A DNA stretch of 64,000 nucleotides from Pseudomonas ekonensis (GTDB lineage Bacteria; Pseudomonadota; Gammaproteobacteria; Pseudomonadales; Pseudomonadaceae): assembly GCF_019145435.1 (NCBI RefSeq), contig NZ_JAHSTS010000001.1, positions 1,378,001 to 1,442,000 of the forward strand. The letters are read 5' to 3'. Below are positions 31,370-40,915 of this stretch, one piece after another. The notes under the pieces were generated by a model. It searched no databases. It was not told where the DNA came from and worked only from the letters and a program-made list of their open reading frames with translations. The position numbers were made by a program, and so were the translations under genes. The number at the start of each line of letters is the position of its first letter. The first letter of the stretch is position 1.

Positions 31370-31408
31370 TGAATATTCTTCAGTTCAGTGAATGGTAAGA
31401 ACAGACTT

Positions 31409-33637
31409 ATGCAGTTACCGTCAGTAGTCGGCACCCGGGACAATGAGCAAGACAGCATTGATATCCTCGGCATCTTTGGCTCGTTGATCGACCGCAAATG
31501 GTTGATCGGCGCCTTCACCGGCGCCTTCATGATGGCCGGCGTGGCCTACGCCGTGCTGTCGACGCCGGTGTACCTGGCGAACGCGCTGGTCCAGGTCGAA
31601 CCGAAAAAGAACGACATGCTCGGATTTTCCGACCTGAGCAGCATGCTGGGCGGGCAGTCGCCGTCGGTGACCGAGATCGGCATCATCAAGTCCCGCGCAG
31701 TGATCGGCCGCACCGTCGATGACCTGCGCCTGGACATCGACGTCACGCCCAACACCTTCCCGGTGATCGGCGGCTTCCTGGCCCGGCGCTATCGGGGCGA
31801 CAGCGAAGACAGCGTCTCGCGCCCGCGCTTCGGCCTCAACAGCTACGCCTGGGGCGGCGAGCGCCTGGACATCGAACGTCTCGACCTGCCCAAGGAACTG
31901 CTGGGCAAGAAACTCACCCTGATCGCGGGCGAGCGGCACCGCTTCCAGCTGTTGGACGAAAACGACAACCTGCTGGCCGAAGGCGTGGCCGGCAGCGCCT
32001 TCGACCAGGACGGCGTCGCCGGGCTGATCGGACGGCTGCAGGCCAACCCCGGCACCCGCTTCGAGGTGGTGCGCAACCCGCGCATCGTCACGATCCAGAG
32101 CTACCAGGACGCGCTGGACATCGCCGAGCAAGGCAAGGAGTCGGGCATCATCCGCCTGGCCCTGGCCAGCAGCGATGCGCCCGAGGCGGTGAGGATCCTC
32201 AACAAGATCTCGTCGCTGTATGTGCAGCAGAACGTGCAGCGCACCTCGGCCGAAGCGGCGCAGAGCCTGAACTTCCTCCAGGGCCAACTGCCCCAGGTCA
32301 AACGCGACCTGGCCAAGGCCAGCGAAGCGCTCAACGCCTACCAGACCCGCGGCAAGACCGTGAACATTTCCCTGGAGACCCAGTCGGTGCTGGGCCAGGC
32401 CGTCGGCCTGGACACCAAGATCTCCGAGCTGAAGATGCAGCAGGCGGAGATGGACCGCAAGTTCACCAAGCAGCACCCGGCCTACCGCGCCCTGATGACC
32501 CAGATCGCTGAGCTGACCCAGCAGCAGCGCTCGCTGGAGAGCAAGGTGCAGGACCTGCCGGCCACCCAGCAGGAACTGCTGAACCTGACCCGCGACGTGG
32601 AAGTGGCCTCGCAGATCTACACGCAATTGCTGAACAAGGCCCAGGAGCTGGACATTGTCCGCGCCGGGGCGGTGGGCAACGTGCGGCTGGTGGATCCGGC
32701 GGACGTGGACATGACCAACCCGATCAAGCCGCGCAAGGCCCTGATCGTGCTGATCGCCACGTTCTTCGGTGCCTTTGCCGGCGTGGCGCTGGTGCTGGTG
32801 CGCAAGTCCATGAGCCGCGGGCTGGAAGGCCCGGAGGCCATCGAACAGCTCGGCCTGCCGGTGTACGCGTCGATTCCCTACAGCGCCTTGCAGAAGGAGG
32901 AGGACAGCAAGAAGGTCCGGGCCAAGGCGGCCGAGACCCAGCCGGCCTACCTGCTGGCCCTGCGCAACCCGACGGACCTGTCCATCGAATCGATCCGCAG
33001 CCTGCGCACCTGCCTGCACTTCGCCGGGCTGGACTCGACCAACAACCGGATCATGATCTCCGGCCCCAGCCCGCAGGTCGGCAAGACGTTCGTGTCTTCG
33101 AACCTGGCGGCGGTGATGGCGCAAAGCGGCCAGCGGGTGGTGCTGATCGACGCGGACATGCGCAAGGGGCATCTGCACAAGACGCTGAACACGCCCATCG
33201 CCAATGGCCTGTCGGACCTTTTGGTCAAGCGCTGCAGCCTCGAACAGGCGATCCACAAGATCGAGGTCGACAACCTGCACTTCATCAGCCGCGGGCAGGT
33301 GCCGCCCAATCCGTCGGAACTGCTGATGCACGCCAATTTCCGCGATCTGCTGGCCGAGCTCAGCGAGCGCTACGACGTGGTGATCATCGATACGCCGCCG
33401 CTGCTGGCCGTGACGGACGCGGCCATCGTCGGCCGCGAAGCGGGGATCAGCCTGATCGTCACCCGGTTCGCGATGAACCCGGCCAAGGAAATCGAACTGA
33501 CGATCCGCCGGTTCGCCCAGAACGGCATCGAACTCAAAGGCGCGGTGTTCAACGGCGTCGAGAAGCGCGCAGCCAGTTACTACGGCAACGGTGGCTACGG
33601 TTACTACAGCTACGAATACGCGTCCGACAAGTCCTGA
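31409..33637 (+). CDS. wzc: Polysaccharide co-polymerase / BY-kinase Wzc (Etk-like)
   Basis: This 742-aa inner-membrane protein controls chain length and export. The Wzz domain is flanked by membrane segments at about residues 30-52 and 440-462. A coiled periplasmic region lies between them. The cytoplasmic tyrosine kinase has Walker A SGPSPQVGKTFVSSNLA near residue 550, Walker A' VVLIDADMRKG near 576 and Walker B VVIIDTPPLLA near 657. The tail (about 722-738) is Tyr-rich (SYYGNGGYGYYSYEY), the autophosphorylation cluster. ATG 31409 was chosen over one seven codons upstream. Confidence 0.94.
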   Translation: MQLPSVVGTRDNEQDSIDILGIFGSLIDRKWLIGAFTGAFMMAGVAYAVLSTPVYLANALVQVEPKKNDMLGFSDLSSMLGGQSPSVTEIGIIKSRAVIGRTVDDLRLDIDVTPNTFPVIGGFLARRYRGDSEDSVSRPRFGLNSYAWGGERLDIERLDLPKELLGKKLTLIAGERHRFQLLDENDNLLAEGVAGSAFDQDGVAGLIGRLQANPGTRFEVVRNPRIVTIQSYQDALDIAEQGKESGIIRLALASSDAPEAVRILNKISSLYVQQNVQRTSAEAAQSLNFLQGQLPQVKRDLAKASEALNAYQTRGKTVNISLETQSVLGQAVGLDTKISELKMQQAEMDRKFTKQHPAYRALMTQIAELTQQQRSLESKVQDLPATQQELLNLTRDVEVASQIYTQLLNKAQELDIVRAGAVGNVRLVDPADVDMTNPIKPRKALIVLIATFFGAFAGVALVLVRKSMSRGLEGPEAIEQLGLPVYASIPYSALQKEEDSKKVRAKAAETQPAYLLALRNPTDLSIESIRSLRTCLHFAGLDSTNNRIMISGPSPQVGKTFVSSNLAAVMAQSGQRVVLIDADMRKGHLHKTLNTPIANGLSDLLVKRCSLEQAIHKIEVDNLHFISRGQVPPNPSELLMHANFRDLLAELSERYDVVIIDTPPLLAVTDAAIVGREAGISLIVTRFAMNPAKEIELTIRRFAQNGIELKGAVFNGVEKRAASYYGNGGYGYYSYEYASDKS

Positions 33638-33677
33638 GTCGAGCGACGGTTCCAATTGGCAAGGAAGTGGGTGGGTT

Positions 33678-34760
33678 GTGAAAAAAATTCTGCACGTGGC
33701 TGAAACGATAAAAGGCGGCGTCGCGACGGTGATCCGCACGATATCGGCGTCGCCCGACGACGAAACCTCGAACTACGAACTGATCTATCTGGTGCCCAAG
33801 GACCAGAAGCAGGAACTGCACGGCATCGACGGGGGGCAGATCCGCACCTTCGAAAGGAGCGGGCGCAATGCGCTGTCGATGCTGCGCTTCGCCTGGCGGC
33901 TGATGCAGGTGATGCTCAAGGAAAAGCCTGATGTGGTGCACCTGCACAGCACCTTTTCCGGGGTGATCGGCCGTTGCGTGTGCCTGCTTCTGCGGCCCTG
34001 GCGGTCGCCGAAGGTCATCTATTGCCCCCATGCCTTTTCGTTCCTGATGGAAGGCTCGCCGGCCAAGCGCAAGCTGTATTCGCTGATCGAGCGCCTGCTG
34101 CAGAACGTCACCGACAGGATCATCTGCGTCAGCCGCTATGAGCTGGACAAGGCCGCCGCGTTCGGCATCGACCGCAAGCGCATGACCCTGATCTACAACG
34201 GCATACCGCCCAAGGATGAGGTGCCCAAGGCCGCCGGCGCGGAGCCGATCCGCTTGCTGTTCGTCGGTCGCCTCGACTACCAGAAGGGCTTCGACGTGCT
34301 GCTCAAGGCCTTTGCCGAAGTGCGCCGCACCGACCTCAAGCTCACGGTGGTGGGCAGCGCGGTCAACGAAGACGCGGCCGCGCCCCCGCCGATGGAAGGG
34401 GTCGAGTACCTGCCGTGGGTGACCCCGGCCGAAGTCCACGCCTTGTACCGCCAGGCCGATGCGCTGATCGTGCCCAGCCGCTGGGAAGGGTTCGCGATGG
34501 TGCCGCTGGAGGGCATGTCCATGGGCGTGCCGGTGATCGCCAGCGACTGCACGTCCCTGCCTGAACTGGTCACCCACGGGGTGTCCGGCTACATCTTCCC
34601 CGCCGGCGACCACCAGGCGCTGGCCGACCGCCTGATGCGGATCCACAGGCCGGGGCTGACCGCCCTGGGCCTTGAAAGCCGCCGGATCGTGCGCGAGCGC
34701 TTCAGCGCCGAGCTGATGATCCGCCAGACCTATGACGTGTATTGCGCCCCCACTTGTTAA
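33678..34760 (+). CDS. GT4-family glycosyltransferase
   Basis: This 360-aa GT-B enzyme is the only ordinary glycosyltransferase in the cluster. The N-terminal part has HVAETIKGGVATVIRTI, and FVGRLDYQKGFDVLLKAF opens the donor-binding domain. The E-x7-E motif lies in SRWEGFAMVPLEGMSMGVPV, followed by IASDCTSLPELV. It probably adds the second sugar to the lipid carrier after WcaJ. The start is a GTG at 33678, the first codon of the Rossmann strand (VKKILHVAE). Acceptor and donor are unknown; Glc or Gal is likely from galU and galE. Confidence 0.88.
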   Translation: MKKILHVAETIKGGVATVIRTISASPDDETSNYELIYLVPKDQKQELHGIDGGQIRTFERSGRNALSMLRFAWRLMQVMLKEKPDVVHLHSTFSGVIGRCVCLLLRPWRSPKVIYCPHAFSFLMEGSPAKRKLYSLIERLLQNVTDRIICVSRYELDKAAAFGIDRKRMTLIYNGIPPKDEVPKAAGAEPIRLLFVGRLDYQKGFDVLLKAFAEVRRTDLKLTVVGSAVNEDAAAPPPMEGVEYLPWVTPAEVHALYRQADALIVPSRWEGFAMVPLEGMSMGVPVIASDCTSLPELVTHGVSGYIFPAGDHQALADRLMRIHRPGLTALGLESRRIVRERFSAELMIRQTYDVYCAPTC

Positions 34761-34774
34761 GTAGAAATCAGCTT

Positions 34775-35887
34775 ATGAACGTAACGATCTTGCATGGCTA
34801 CAGTGCGTCCAACTCCGGTGACGGCCTCTTGGTGGACCTGGCCATCGCCCTGGTGCAGCGAAACTTCGGTGCCGACACGTCGATCAATGTCGTGGCGTCC
34901 GACCCGCAGTCCTTCAGCTACCTGCCGCACAAGCGCTTCGATGCGCCGGTGATGGCGGCCAAGGGCCTGGGGCGGGTCAAGGAGGCGGTGTTCCTCAACC
35001 GCTCCTACGCCGCGTTGGCGGATCTTTTGAAGAAGACGGATCTGATCGTCGGCGTCGGCGGCGGCTACATGCGCTCAAAGAGCGCCTTCGAACACATCAA
35101 GCTGAAGCTGGGGCACGCCAAGCAACTGGAAACGGCGATCCTCAGCAAGGTGCCGTCGGTGTACCTGCCGCAGAGCATCGGGCCGTTCCACGGCGAAAGC
35201 AGCAAGATCGTCGAGCACTACGCCAGCGCCGATGCGGTGTTCGTGCGCGACAACCGCTCCTCGGCGATGTTCGAGGCCTGCGAGAACGTCTACCGGGCAC
35301 CGGACCTGGCGGTGCAGGCCCTGGCCGGCAAGATCCTCATGCAGCCCAAGTTCACCCACTGCGCAGCGACGCCGGCCACGGTGTGCGTGGTGCTGCGCAA
35401 GCCGCCGGCGTGGAGCCCGGAAAAGAAGGCCGCCTACGTCGCCAACCTCAAGGTGCTGCTGCAGCGCCTGAAGGAAAAAAGCAAGGTGGTGTGCGCGGTG
35501 CAGAGCGCCGTGCGCGGCAACGACGACGGCGCGTTCTACCGGGAGCTGGGCATCACCGAAGACCTGCTGCCGCTGAAGGCGACCCTGGCCAAGCACCAGC
35601 CGGATCTGGTGATTTCCGTGCGCTTGCACGGCGCCATCGAGTCGTTGCTGTCGGGCGTTCCGGCGTATCACATCAGCTACGAGCGCAAGGGTTTCGGCGC
35701 CTACCAGGACATGGGCGTGGAGGACTGGGTGATCAACGGCGGCGACATCGACGTCGACACCATCATCGACACGGTCTACGCACCCGATGCGCTGAGCCGC
35801 TTCGGCAAGCGCCTGACCGACACCTGCCGCGAGATCGAAGCCAAGACGGTGATGATGGACGAGATCATCAAAGGCGTCGTTCGATGA
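34775..35887 (+). CDS. Polysaccharide pyruvyl transferase (CsaB/WcaK family)
   Basis: This 370-aa protein transfers pyruvate from PEP to a sugar as a ketal, which gives the polymer negative charge. Family features are the N-terminal HGYSASNSGDGLLVDLAIAL, the middle YLPQSIGPFHGESS with FVRDNRSSAMFEA, and the signature ISVRLHGAIESLLSGVPAYH. ATG 34775 follows wzc-GT in the same operon. The stop overlaps the flippase start by four bases. Confidence 0.88.
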   Translation: MNVTILHGYSASNSGDGLLVDLAIALVQRNFGADTSINVVASDPQSFSYLPHKRFDAPVMAAKGLGRVKEAVFLNRSYAALADLLKKTDLIVGVGGGYMRSKSAFEHIKLKLGHAKQLETAILSKVPSVYLPQSIGPFHGESSKIVEHYASADAVFVRDNRSSAMFEACENVYRAPDLAVQALAGKILMQPKFTHCAATPATVCVVLRKPPAWSPEKKAAYVANLKVLLQRLKEKSKVVCAVQSAVRGNDDGAFYRELGITEDLLPLKATLAKHQPDLVISVRLHGAIESLLSGVPAYHISYERKGFGAYQDMGVEDWVINGGDIDVDTIIDTVYAPDALSRFGKRLTDTCREIEAKTVMMDEIIKGVVR

Positions 35888-37113
35888 TCTTCAGGCTCCT
35901 GCTGCGGGGCGGATCGCTGGGCGCCAAGTTCCTGCTGGTGCTGGCCGTCACCCATTACCTGGGCTATGAAGCGTTGGGTTTCTATGGCGTGGTGGTCGCG
36001 GCGTCGCTGATTGCGTCGAAGTTCTACAGCGCGGGCTTCAGCTCCGAGATCAACCGGCTGATCAGCGTCGGCGGCAGTTCGCGCCGGGTCATCGACAAGG
36101 TGCTGTGGCTGTACCTGGCCGTGGGCCTGGTGCTGTCGTTGGCGACGGTGGCGGTCTACTCGCTGTTCCAGTCGGTGCCGGCGACGCCCGCGCTGATCGC
36201 CTGCGTGACCCTGGTGCTGCTCACCGAGCACCTGTCCTTCGAAATCAACGCCTTTGTGTTTTCCGCCCAGAAAGCCACGTTGGGGGCGCTGCTGTTCTTC
36301 ATCAAGACCGGTCTCTGGGCGCTGCTGGCGGTGGCCGGGCTGATGCTCGGCCAGGTCGCGGACATCACGAGCGTCCTGTGGCTGTGGGTGGTGGCCAACG
36401 TGGTGGTGATCGTCGCCGGGTACGCCATCGTGGCCAAGGTGCACCGGGGGCGGGAGGAAGGGACGCTGGCGGCCGCGACCGTGTGGAAGGCCGGTTTGCC
36501 GTTCTACCTGGGCACCGGGCTGATCGCGTTGAGTCAGTACGCCGAGCGTTTTCTGATCGCCGACCTTGAACCCTACGCCAACCTGGGCGTTTACGTGTAT
36601 GCCTGGTCGGCGGCCAACACCTTGCAGGCGCTGTCCTATGCGGTGGTGGCGGTGGTGGGCATTCCGGTGCTGGCCAAGCGGTTTCAGGCCGACGGGCAAC
36701 CGTTCACGGTCAGGCAACTGTTCGTGAACAAATGGGTGATGCGTTCGCTGGCGGTGTCGGCCGTGGTGGCGGTGCTGATCTACCTGTTCTTCAACGTCGT
36801 GCTCGACTTCGTCGGCGCGCCGGTACCGCGTCCGGACAACGGGATCCTCGGCGTGCTGATCGTGTCCTTTGCCTTGCGCGGGGTCGGCGACATCGTCTGG
36901 GGCGGATTGATCGCCTCGAAAAACAGCCGGGCGTCGCTCGCCGGTGCGGCCATCTGCCTGCTGGTGTCGGTGCCGGTCAGCTACGGCCTGATCAAGCACT
37001 ATTCGATCGAGGGCGCCGCCTGGGGCAACGTCTTCGCCATCGTCGTGCAGCTCGGCGCGATTGCGCTGTTGACCCGTGCGGGCCAGGCGAAAAGGGCGCT
37101 GGCATGGGGCTGA
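35884..37113 (+). CDS. Polysaccharide flippase, Wzx-like
   Basis: This 409-aa integral membrane protein has about 12 predicted helices (MOP superfamily). It opens MIFRLLLRGGSLGAKFLLVL. Charged residues inside the membrane domain (FSSEINRLI, FLIADLEPYANLGVYVYAWS) are typical of O-unit flippases. It should move the lipid-linked repeat unit to the periplasm. It overlaps the previous and the next gene (ATGA and 10 bp). Confidence 0.83.
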   Translation: MIFRLLLRGGSLGAKFLLVLAVTHYLGYEALGFYGVVVAASLIASKFYSAGFSSEINRLISVGGSSRRVIDKVLWLYLAVGLVLSLATVAVYSLFQSVPATPALIACVTLVLLTEHLSFEINAFVFSAQKATLGALLFFIKTGLWALLAVAGLMLGQVADITSVLWLWVVANVVVIVAGYAIVAKVHRGREEGTLAAATVWKAGLPFYLGTGLIALSQYAERFLIADLEPYANLGVYVYAWSAANTLQALSYAVVAVVGIPVLAKRFQADGQPFTVRQLFVNKWVMRSLAVSAVVAVLIYLFFNVVLDFVGAPVPRPDNGILGVLIVSFALRGVGDIVWGGLIASKNSRASLAGAAICLLVSVPVSYGLIKHYSIEGAAWGNVFAIVVQLGAIALLTRAGQAKRALAWG

Positions 37114-38222
37114 AGTTGCCGTGCATCGAGTTTCGCGGGGTGAAGCTCGATTCGTCGATGTCGTTCCTGATCCTGTTCAGCGGCCTGTTCCTGTCGGTGG
37201 CCATGCCGCTGCTGGTGCCCCGGGCGCCGGGGCCGGACGCCATGACGCTGTGGATGTCCTACGCCCGGGCCGACAACTGCAATTTCTGGAACCCGTTCTC
37301 GCCGGACCGCTCGTCCTACGAGTGCTCGGCGTTCCTGCTGCGGCCCACCGGCATCGACCTGACCAACGCCTGGGCCTACGGCATGTTCTGCAACTTCTTC
37401 CTGACGGCGATCCCGGTGGTCGTCTTCCGGCGCATGCCGCTGGCGATCTTCGGCACCCTGTGCCTGTGGGGCATCGTCCGTTCGTTTTTCCTGGAGAACC
37501 TGACCAAGGAAATCATCGTGTCGGTGGCGGTGCTGAGCATTCTCCTGAGCTCGCTGACGCGCAAGTACCGCGGCGGGTTCTTCCTGTCGGCGGTGATCTA
37601 CGGCGTGCTGATCCGCCCTTACTGGATTCTGTTTTCGCTGTCGTGGGTCGGCGTCTGCGTGATGAAGAAGTACGTGTCGCGCGTCACGTTCTTCCTGATG
37701 CTGTTCCTGTTCTACCTGGCGGTCGCCATGGCGATCCAGGTGGCGCTCGGCTTTCCGGTGTCGTCGATCCGCGCCAGCAACAACGAACTGCGCACGGCGG
37801 GCGAGGAGGGCTCCAAGTCGCTGATCGTGTCGTGGCTCAGCGGCAGCGACTTCGTCTCCCAGGCGCTGGACTCGATGATCATCTTCTTCCGGCTGTCGTT
37901 TCCCGCCGAGCTGATCCTGCTGTCCGGGCCGGGGCAGGTGATCTTCGTGGCGTTGATGATCATGACCGCGCTGCTGCTGTTCAAGGTCATCACGTCCAAG
38001 GACTACAAAGGTGTCCCCATCCAGACCAAGGCCAAGGAACTGATCGCGATCCCCCTCGCGTTCCTGCTGGTCCAGGGGCTGTTCGAGCCGGACTTCGGCT
38101 CCTTCGCCCGGCACTTCTCCATGGTGGTGCCGGTGCTGTTCGTCGGGCTGGGGCTGATGCTGCAGGGCAAGAAGCCCGTGCGGACCGAATCAACCAATCG
38201 CGAGATGAGGCGGGTGCCGTAA
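37104..38222 (+). CDS. Multi-spanning membrane protein, probable Wzy polymerase
   Basis: This 372-aa protein has roughly 9-10 hydrophobic segments and soluble stretches at residues about 45-75 (WMSYARADNCNFWNPF) and 220-250. Wzy polymerases are poorly conserved. The call rests on topology, length and place between the flippase and an acyltransferase in a Wzx/Wzy-type cluster that otherwise lacks a polymerase. The alternative is a membrane modification enzyme. Confidence 0.6.
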   Translation: MGLKLPCIEFRGVKLDSSMSFLILFSGLFLSVAMPLLVPRAPGPDAMTLWMSYARADNCNFWNPFSPDRSSYECSAFLLRPTGIDLTNAWAYGMFCNFFLTAIPVVVFRRMPLAIFGTLCLWGIVRSFFLENLTKEIIVSVAVLSILLSSLTRKYRGGFFLSAVIYGVLIRPYWILFSLSWVGVCVMKKYVSRVTFFLMLFLFYLAVAMAIQVALGFPVSSIRASNNELRTAGEEGSKSLIVSWLSGSDFVSQALDSMIIFFRLSFPAELILLSGPGQVIFVALMIMTALLLFKVITSKDYKGVPIQTKAKELIAIPLAFLLVQGLFEPDFGSFARHFSMVVPVLFVGLGLMLQGKKPVRTESTNREMRRVP

Positions 38223-39277
38223 TGTCGAGCAAGAGAAAGTCGCTGGAGATCGAGACCCTGCGCGGTCTGGCCTGCCTGCTGTTGGTGCTGTATCACGTCA
38301 TCGGCCCGCTGGGCGGCGGGCTGAAGATCGACCTGGGCTCGCCGTTCCGGGTCATCGCCGATTCCATGGTGTACGTGCGCATGCCGCTGTTCACCTTTAT
38401 CTCGGGCTACATCTATTCGCTCTACAAGATTCGCGGCAACGACTTCGCAGCGTTCTTTCGCGGCAAGGTGCGGCGGCTGATCGTGCCGCTGTTCTGCGTC
38501 GGCGTGCCGTTCTCCGTGCTGCAGGCGGTGGGGCCGGGCGTGAACAAGGACGTGGGCGTGACCGATGCGCTGCTGTCGTTCTACATCCCGGTCAACCACT
38601 TCTGGTTCCTGCAGGCGGTGTTCATCATTTTCATGTTCGTCGGCCTGCTCGAGTGGCGCGGCCTGCTGCGCACGGCGACGCGCCTGTACCTGCTGCTGGC
38701 GTTCGCGGCGGCGGTGTTTCTGCTGCCGACCTTCAAGGTCGATGCGTTCGGCATCAACGGCGCGACCTATCTGTTGCCGTTTTTCGTGGCGGGGATGATC
38801 GGCCAGGAAAAGGTCGACACCTTCCGGCATTTCTTCAAGGTCATCGGGCCTTGGGTGTTCGTGATGATTTCGCTGGCGCTGCTGTATGTGGCGGCGACGG
38901 ACCGTGAGCTGATCGTCGACCGTCGCAGCCTGATCGGGCTGACGGTGGGCTGCGTGTCGTGCTTCGCGCTGCTGTCGAGCGAGATGCGTTCGAAGTGGCT
39001 GACCTGGCTGGGCGGCTATTCCTACGCGATCTTTCTGTTCCATGTGCTGTTCGCCGCCACGTCGCGGGCGCTGCTGGGGCGTCTGGGCGTGAAGGACGAA
39101 AGCGTGCTGGTGGTCTGCGGTCTGACCCTCGGCCTGTTCGGGCCGGTGCTGCTGTCGACGCTGTTCAGCCGCTTCAACTTCACCTCCGTGCTGTTCCTGG
39201 GAGAGCGGGCCAGGGTCAAGAAGCCTGTCGGGCAGGCGGCCACGGCGCCGCAGCCTGATGGTTGCGCACAAGGATAA
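38222..39277 (+). CDS. Acyltransferase 3 family protein
   Basis: This 351-aa membrane enzyme adds acetyl, succinyl or similar groups to sugars. The family motif RGLACLLLVLYHVIG near residue 13 holds the essential His. RMPLFTFISGYIYSL and VNHFWFLQAVFI are also typical, and there are about 10 membrane segments. The C-terminal 30 residues are cytoplasmic and basic. Its start shares a base with the previous stop (TAATG). The acyl group cannot be told from sequence. Confidence 0.88.
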   Translation: MSSKRKSLEIETLRGLACLLLVLYHVIGPLGGGLKIDLGSPFRVIADSMVYVRMPLFTFISGYIYSLYKIRGNDFAAFFRGKVRRLIVPLFCVGVPFSVLQAVGPGVNKDVGVTDALLSFYIPVNHFWFLQAVFIIFMFVGLLEWRGLLRTATRLYLLLAFAAAVFLLPTFKVDAFGINGATYLLPFFVAGMIGQEKVDTFRHFFKVIGPWVFVMISLALLYVAATDRELIVDRRSLIGLTVGCVSCFALLSSEMRSKWLTWLGGYSYAIFLFHVLFAATSRALLGRLGVKDESVLVVCGLTLGLFGPVLLSTLFSRFNFTSVLFLGERARVKKPVGQAATAPQPDGCAQG

Positions 39278-39282
39278 GCGCC

Positions 39283-40443
39283 ATGTTCGCAGTCGATGAC
39301 GTCAGCCCGGTCGCGGCCTCGGTGGTTCAGGTCGGCGACGCCCGCGAGCGTTTCGGCCAGTGGCGCGAAGGGAAGGCGGGGCCGGTGCTGTCCATCTCCG
39401 TGATCGGCGACAGCTACAGCGCCGGGCAGGATTTCTACCTCAACCGCTTGGTGCAGCGCCTGGCCGCCGAGGCGGGGTTCGCAGGCCCCGGCTACATCGG
39501 CTTCAACCACGGCGCGGCCCTCGGCGGCACGCATTTCAAGTACACCCGCAACAGCGAAAAACACTTCGGCGGCGGCTGGCAAGTGTCGGGCCTCGGCCAG
39601 GCCAGCCCCGACAGCCGCACCGTCACCGGACGCCCGGGCGCATGGCTGGAGATCGATGCCCACGCCTCGGCGGCCATCGACACGACGGTCACCGAGGCGA
39701 AACTGCTTTACCTCGGCAACGGAGAACCCGGCGATGTGCGTTACCGCTGGGCGCCTTCTCAGGCCTGGCGCCCGCTGAAGCTCGACGGCGAGGGCGTCCG
39801 CGAAGCGCCGTTGGCGGATCCGCCGGCGGCGCCGGACTGGGCGCTGCGGCTGGAGGTGGCGAGCGGCTCGCCGACGCTGTTCGGCGTGTGGATGAGCAAT
39901 GGCCAAGGGGGCGTGCGGGTGTCGAAGCTGGCGGCGTCCGGCGCGGCCTCGGCGGACTTCTACCACGACGACGCCGGCTGGCAGGCGCAGTGGAAAGCGG
40001 CGGTGGCGAAGATCCCGGCGGACATCTACCTGATCATGCTCGGCGGCAACGATCAGGGCTTCGGGGTCAAGCCCGAGCAGTACCTGAAGAACATCCAGGG
40101 CCTGGTGGGGATGCTGCGCGAGATCCAGCCGGCGGCGAGCATCAACCTCATCCTGCGCCAGGACACGTCACGTTCCAGTGCCTACCCGATGTCGGCCTAC
40201 GCGCAGGTGCTGCAGCCCTGGGCCCGTGAGGCCCACCTGGGTTATGCCGACATGCAGTGCGCATTCGGCACCGACGTCAGGCGCTATGCGGCCGGCGGGC
40301 CGATGCCGATGATCGGGCCGGACAGGATTCATCCGGATCCGGCCACGGGAGGGAAGGTGATCGCCGGGTTTTTCCATCGCATGATGGTCGGCGGCCATGA
40401 AGCGGCGTCGCCGCAGGATCGCTGCGGCGACGTCCAGCGCTAG
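39283..40443 (+). CDS. SGNH/GDSL-type hydrolase
   Basis: This 386-aa protein has the catalytic blocks SISVIGDSYSAGQD (Ser), MLGGNDQG (Gly/Asn) and PDRIHPDPAT (Asp and His). It may remove or transfer acyl groups on the polymer together with the acyltransferase before it, as AlgX/AlgJ-like SGNH proteins do in alginate. No signal peptide is visible in MFAVDDVSPVAASVV, which is odd for an enzyme acting on exported polymer. It is the last gene of the wzb operon. Confidence 0.8.
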   Translation: MFAVDDVSPVAASVVQVGDARERFGQWREGKAGPVLSISVIGDSYSAGQDFYLNRLVQRLAAEAGFAGPGYIGFNHGAALGGTHFKYTRNSEKHFGGGWQVSGLGQASPDSRTVTGRPGAWLEIDAHASAAIDTTVTEAKLLYLGNGEPGDVRYRWAPSQAWRPLKLDGEGVREAPLADPPAAPDWALRLEVASGSPTLFGVWMSNGQGGVRVSKLAASGAASADFYHDDAGWQAQWKAAVAKIPADIYLIMLGGNDQGFGVKPEQYLKNIQGLVGMLREIQPAASINLILRQDTSRSSAYPMSAYAQVLQPWAREAHLGYADMQCAFGTDVRRYAAGGPMPMIGPDRIHPDPATGGKVIAGFFHRMMVGGHEAASPQDRCGDVQR

Positions 40444-40447
40444 GCGC

Positions 40448-40864
40448 TCAGCCGTTGGCGCGTTCGAAGGCGTCCAGCCGGTCGAGCAGTTCGGCGGTTC
40501 GGCGCGGCATCGCGTGGGTGTCGCAGCGGGTTTCCACGTTGAGGATCACGGCCGGCTCGTTGCAGCACAGGCGCACCCGGAACCGCCAGTCGCTGAAGAT
40601 CACCTTCAGGCCGTCGCGGTCATCGATTTCCAGCGCCTGTTCGCCGTACAGCCGCTTCAGGTGGGCGAGCAGGGGATAGGGATCGGCCAGCGGCCGGCGG
40701 ATGTCGCCGGACGAGGGAAACATGCCGATGCGCTCCACCAACAGGATCGTGCCCAGCCAGGACTCGTTGGCGCTGGGCAGCGGCTGATGGCGGGACAGCC
40801 AGCTCATCACGCCGAGGTTGTCCACCGACCGTTCAAGGTCCGCCGCGTGTTGTGCAATGTTCAT
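40448..40864 (-). CDS. Stand-alone phosphomannomutase C-terminal-domain protein
   Basis: The second half of this 138-aa protein looks like domain IV of phosphohexomutases. DGLKVIFSDWRFRVRLCCNE corresponds to the ManB/CpsG phosphate-binding region (DWRFNLRSSNTEP), followed by VILNVETRCD. The catalytic Ser, metal loop and sugar loop of the other three domains are absent. The N-terminal half (SWLSRHQPLPSANESWLGTI) is unfamiliar. A binding or regulatory role for hexose phosphates is possible. It is downstream of galU on the same strand (51 bp). Confidence 0.62.
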   Translation of the reverse strand: MNIAQHAADLERSVDNLGVMSWLSRHQPLPSANESWLGTILLVERIGMFPSSGDIRRPLADPYPLLAHLKRLYGEQALEIDDRDGLKVIFSDWRFRVRLCCNEPAVILNVETRCDTHAMPRRTAELLDRLDAFERANG

Positions 40865-40915
40865 AGGGGTTTGCCTGAATGAGGGGTGGACGTTACGGGT
40901 GCGCCGGCGCGGGGC

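Noticed and set aside
31421..33739. A 772-codon open frame antisense to wzc
   Set aside because: Its composition (His, Arg, Gln and Gly-rich, no motifs) is that of a shadow frame. Wzc on the plus strand has all kinase motifs.
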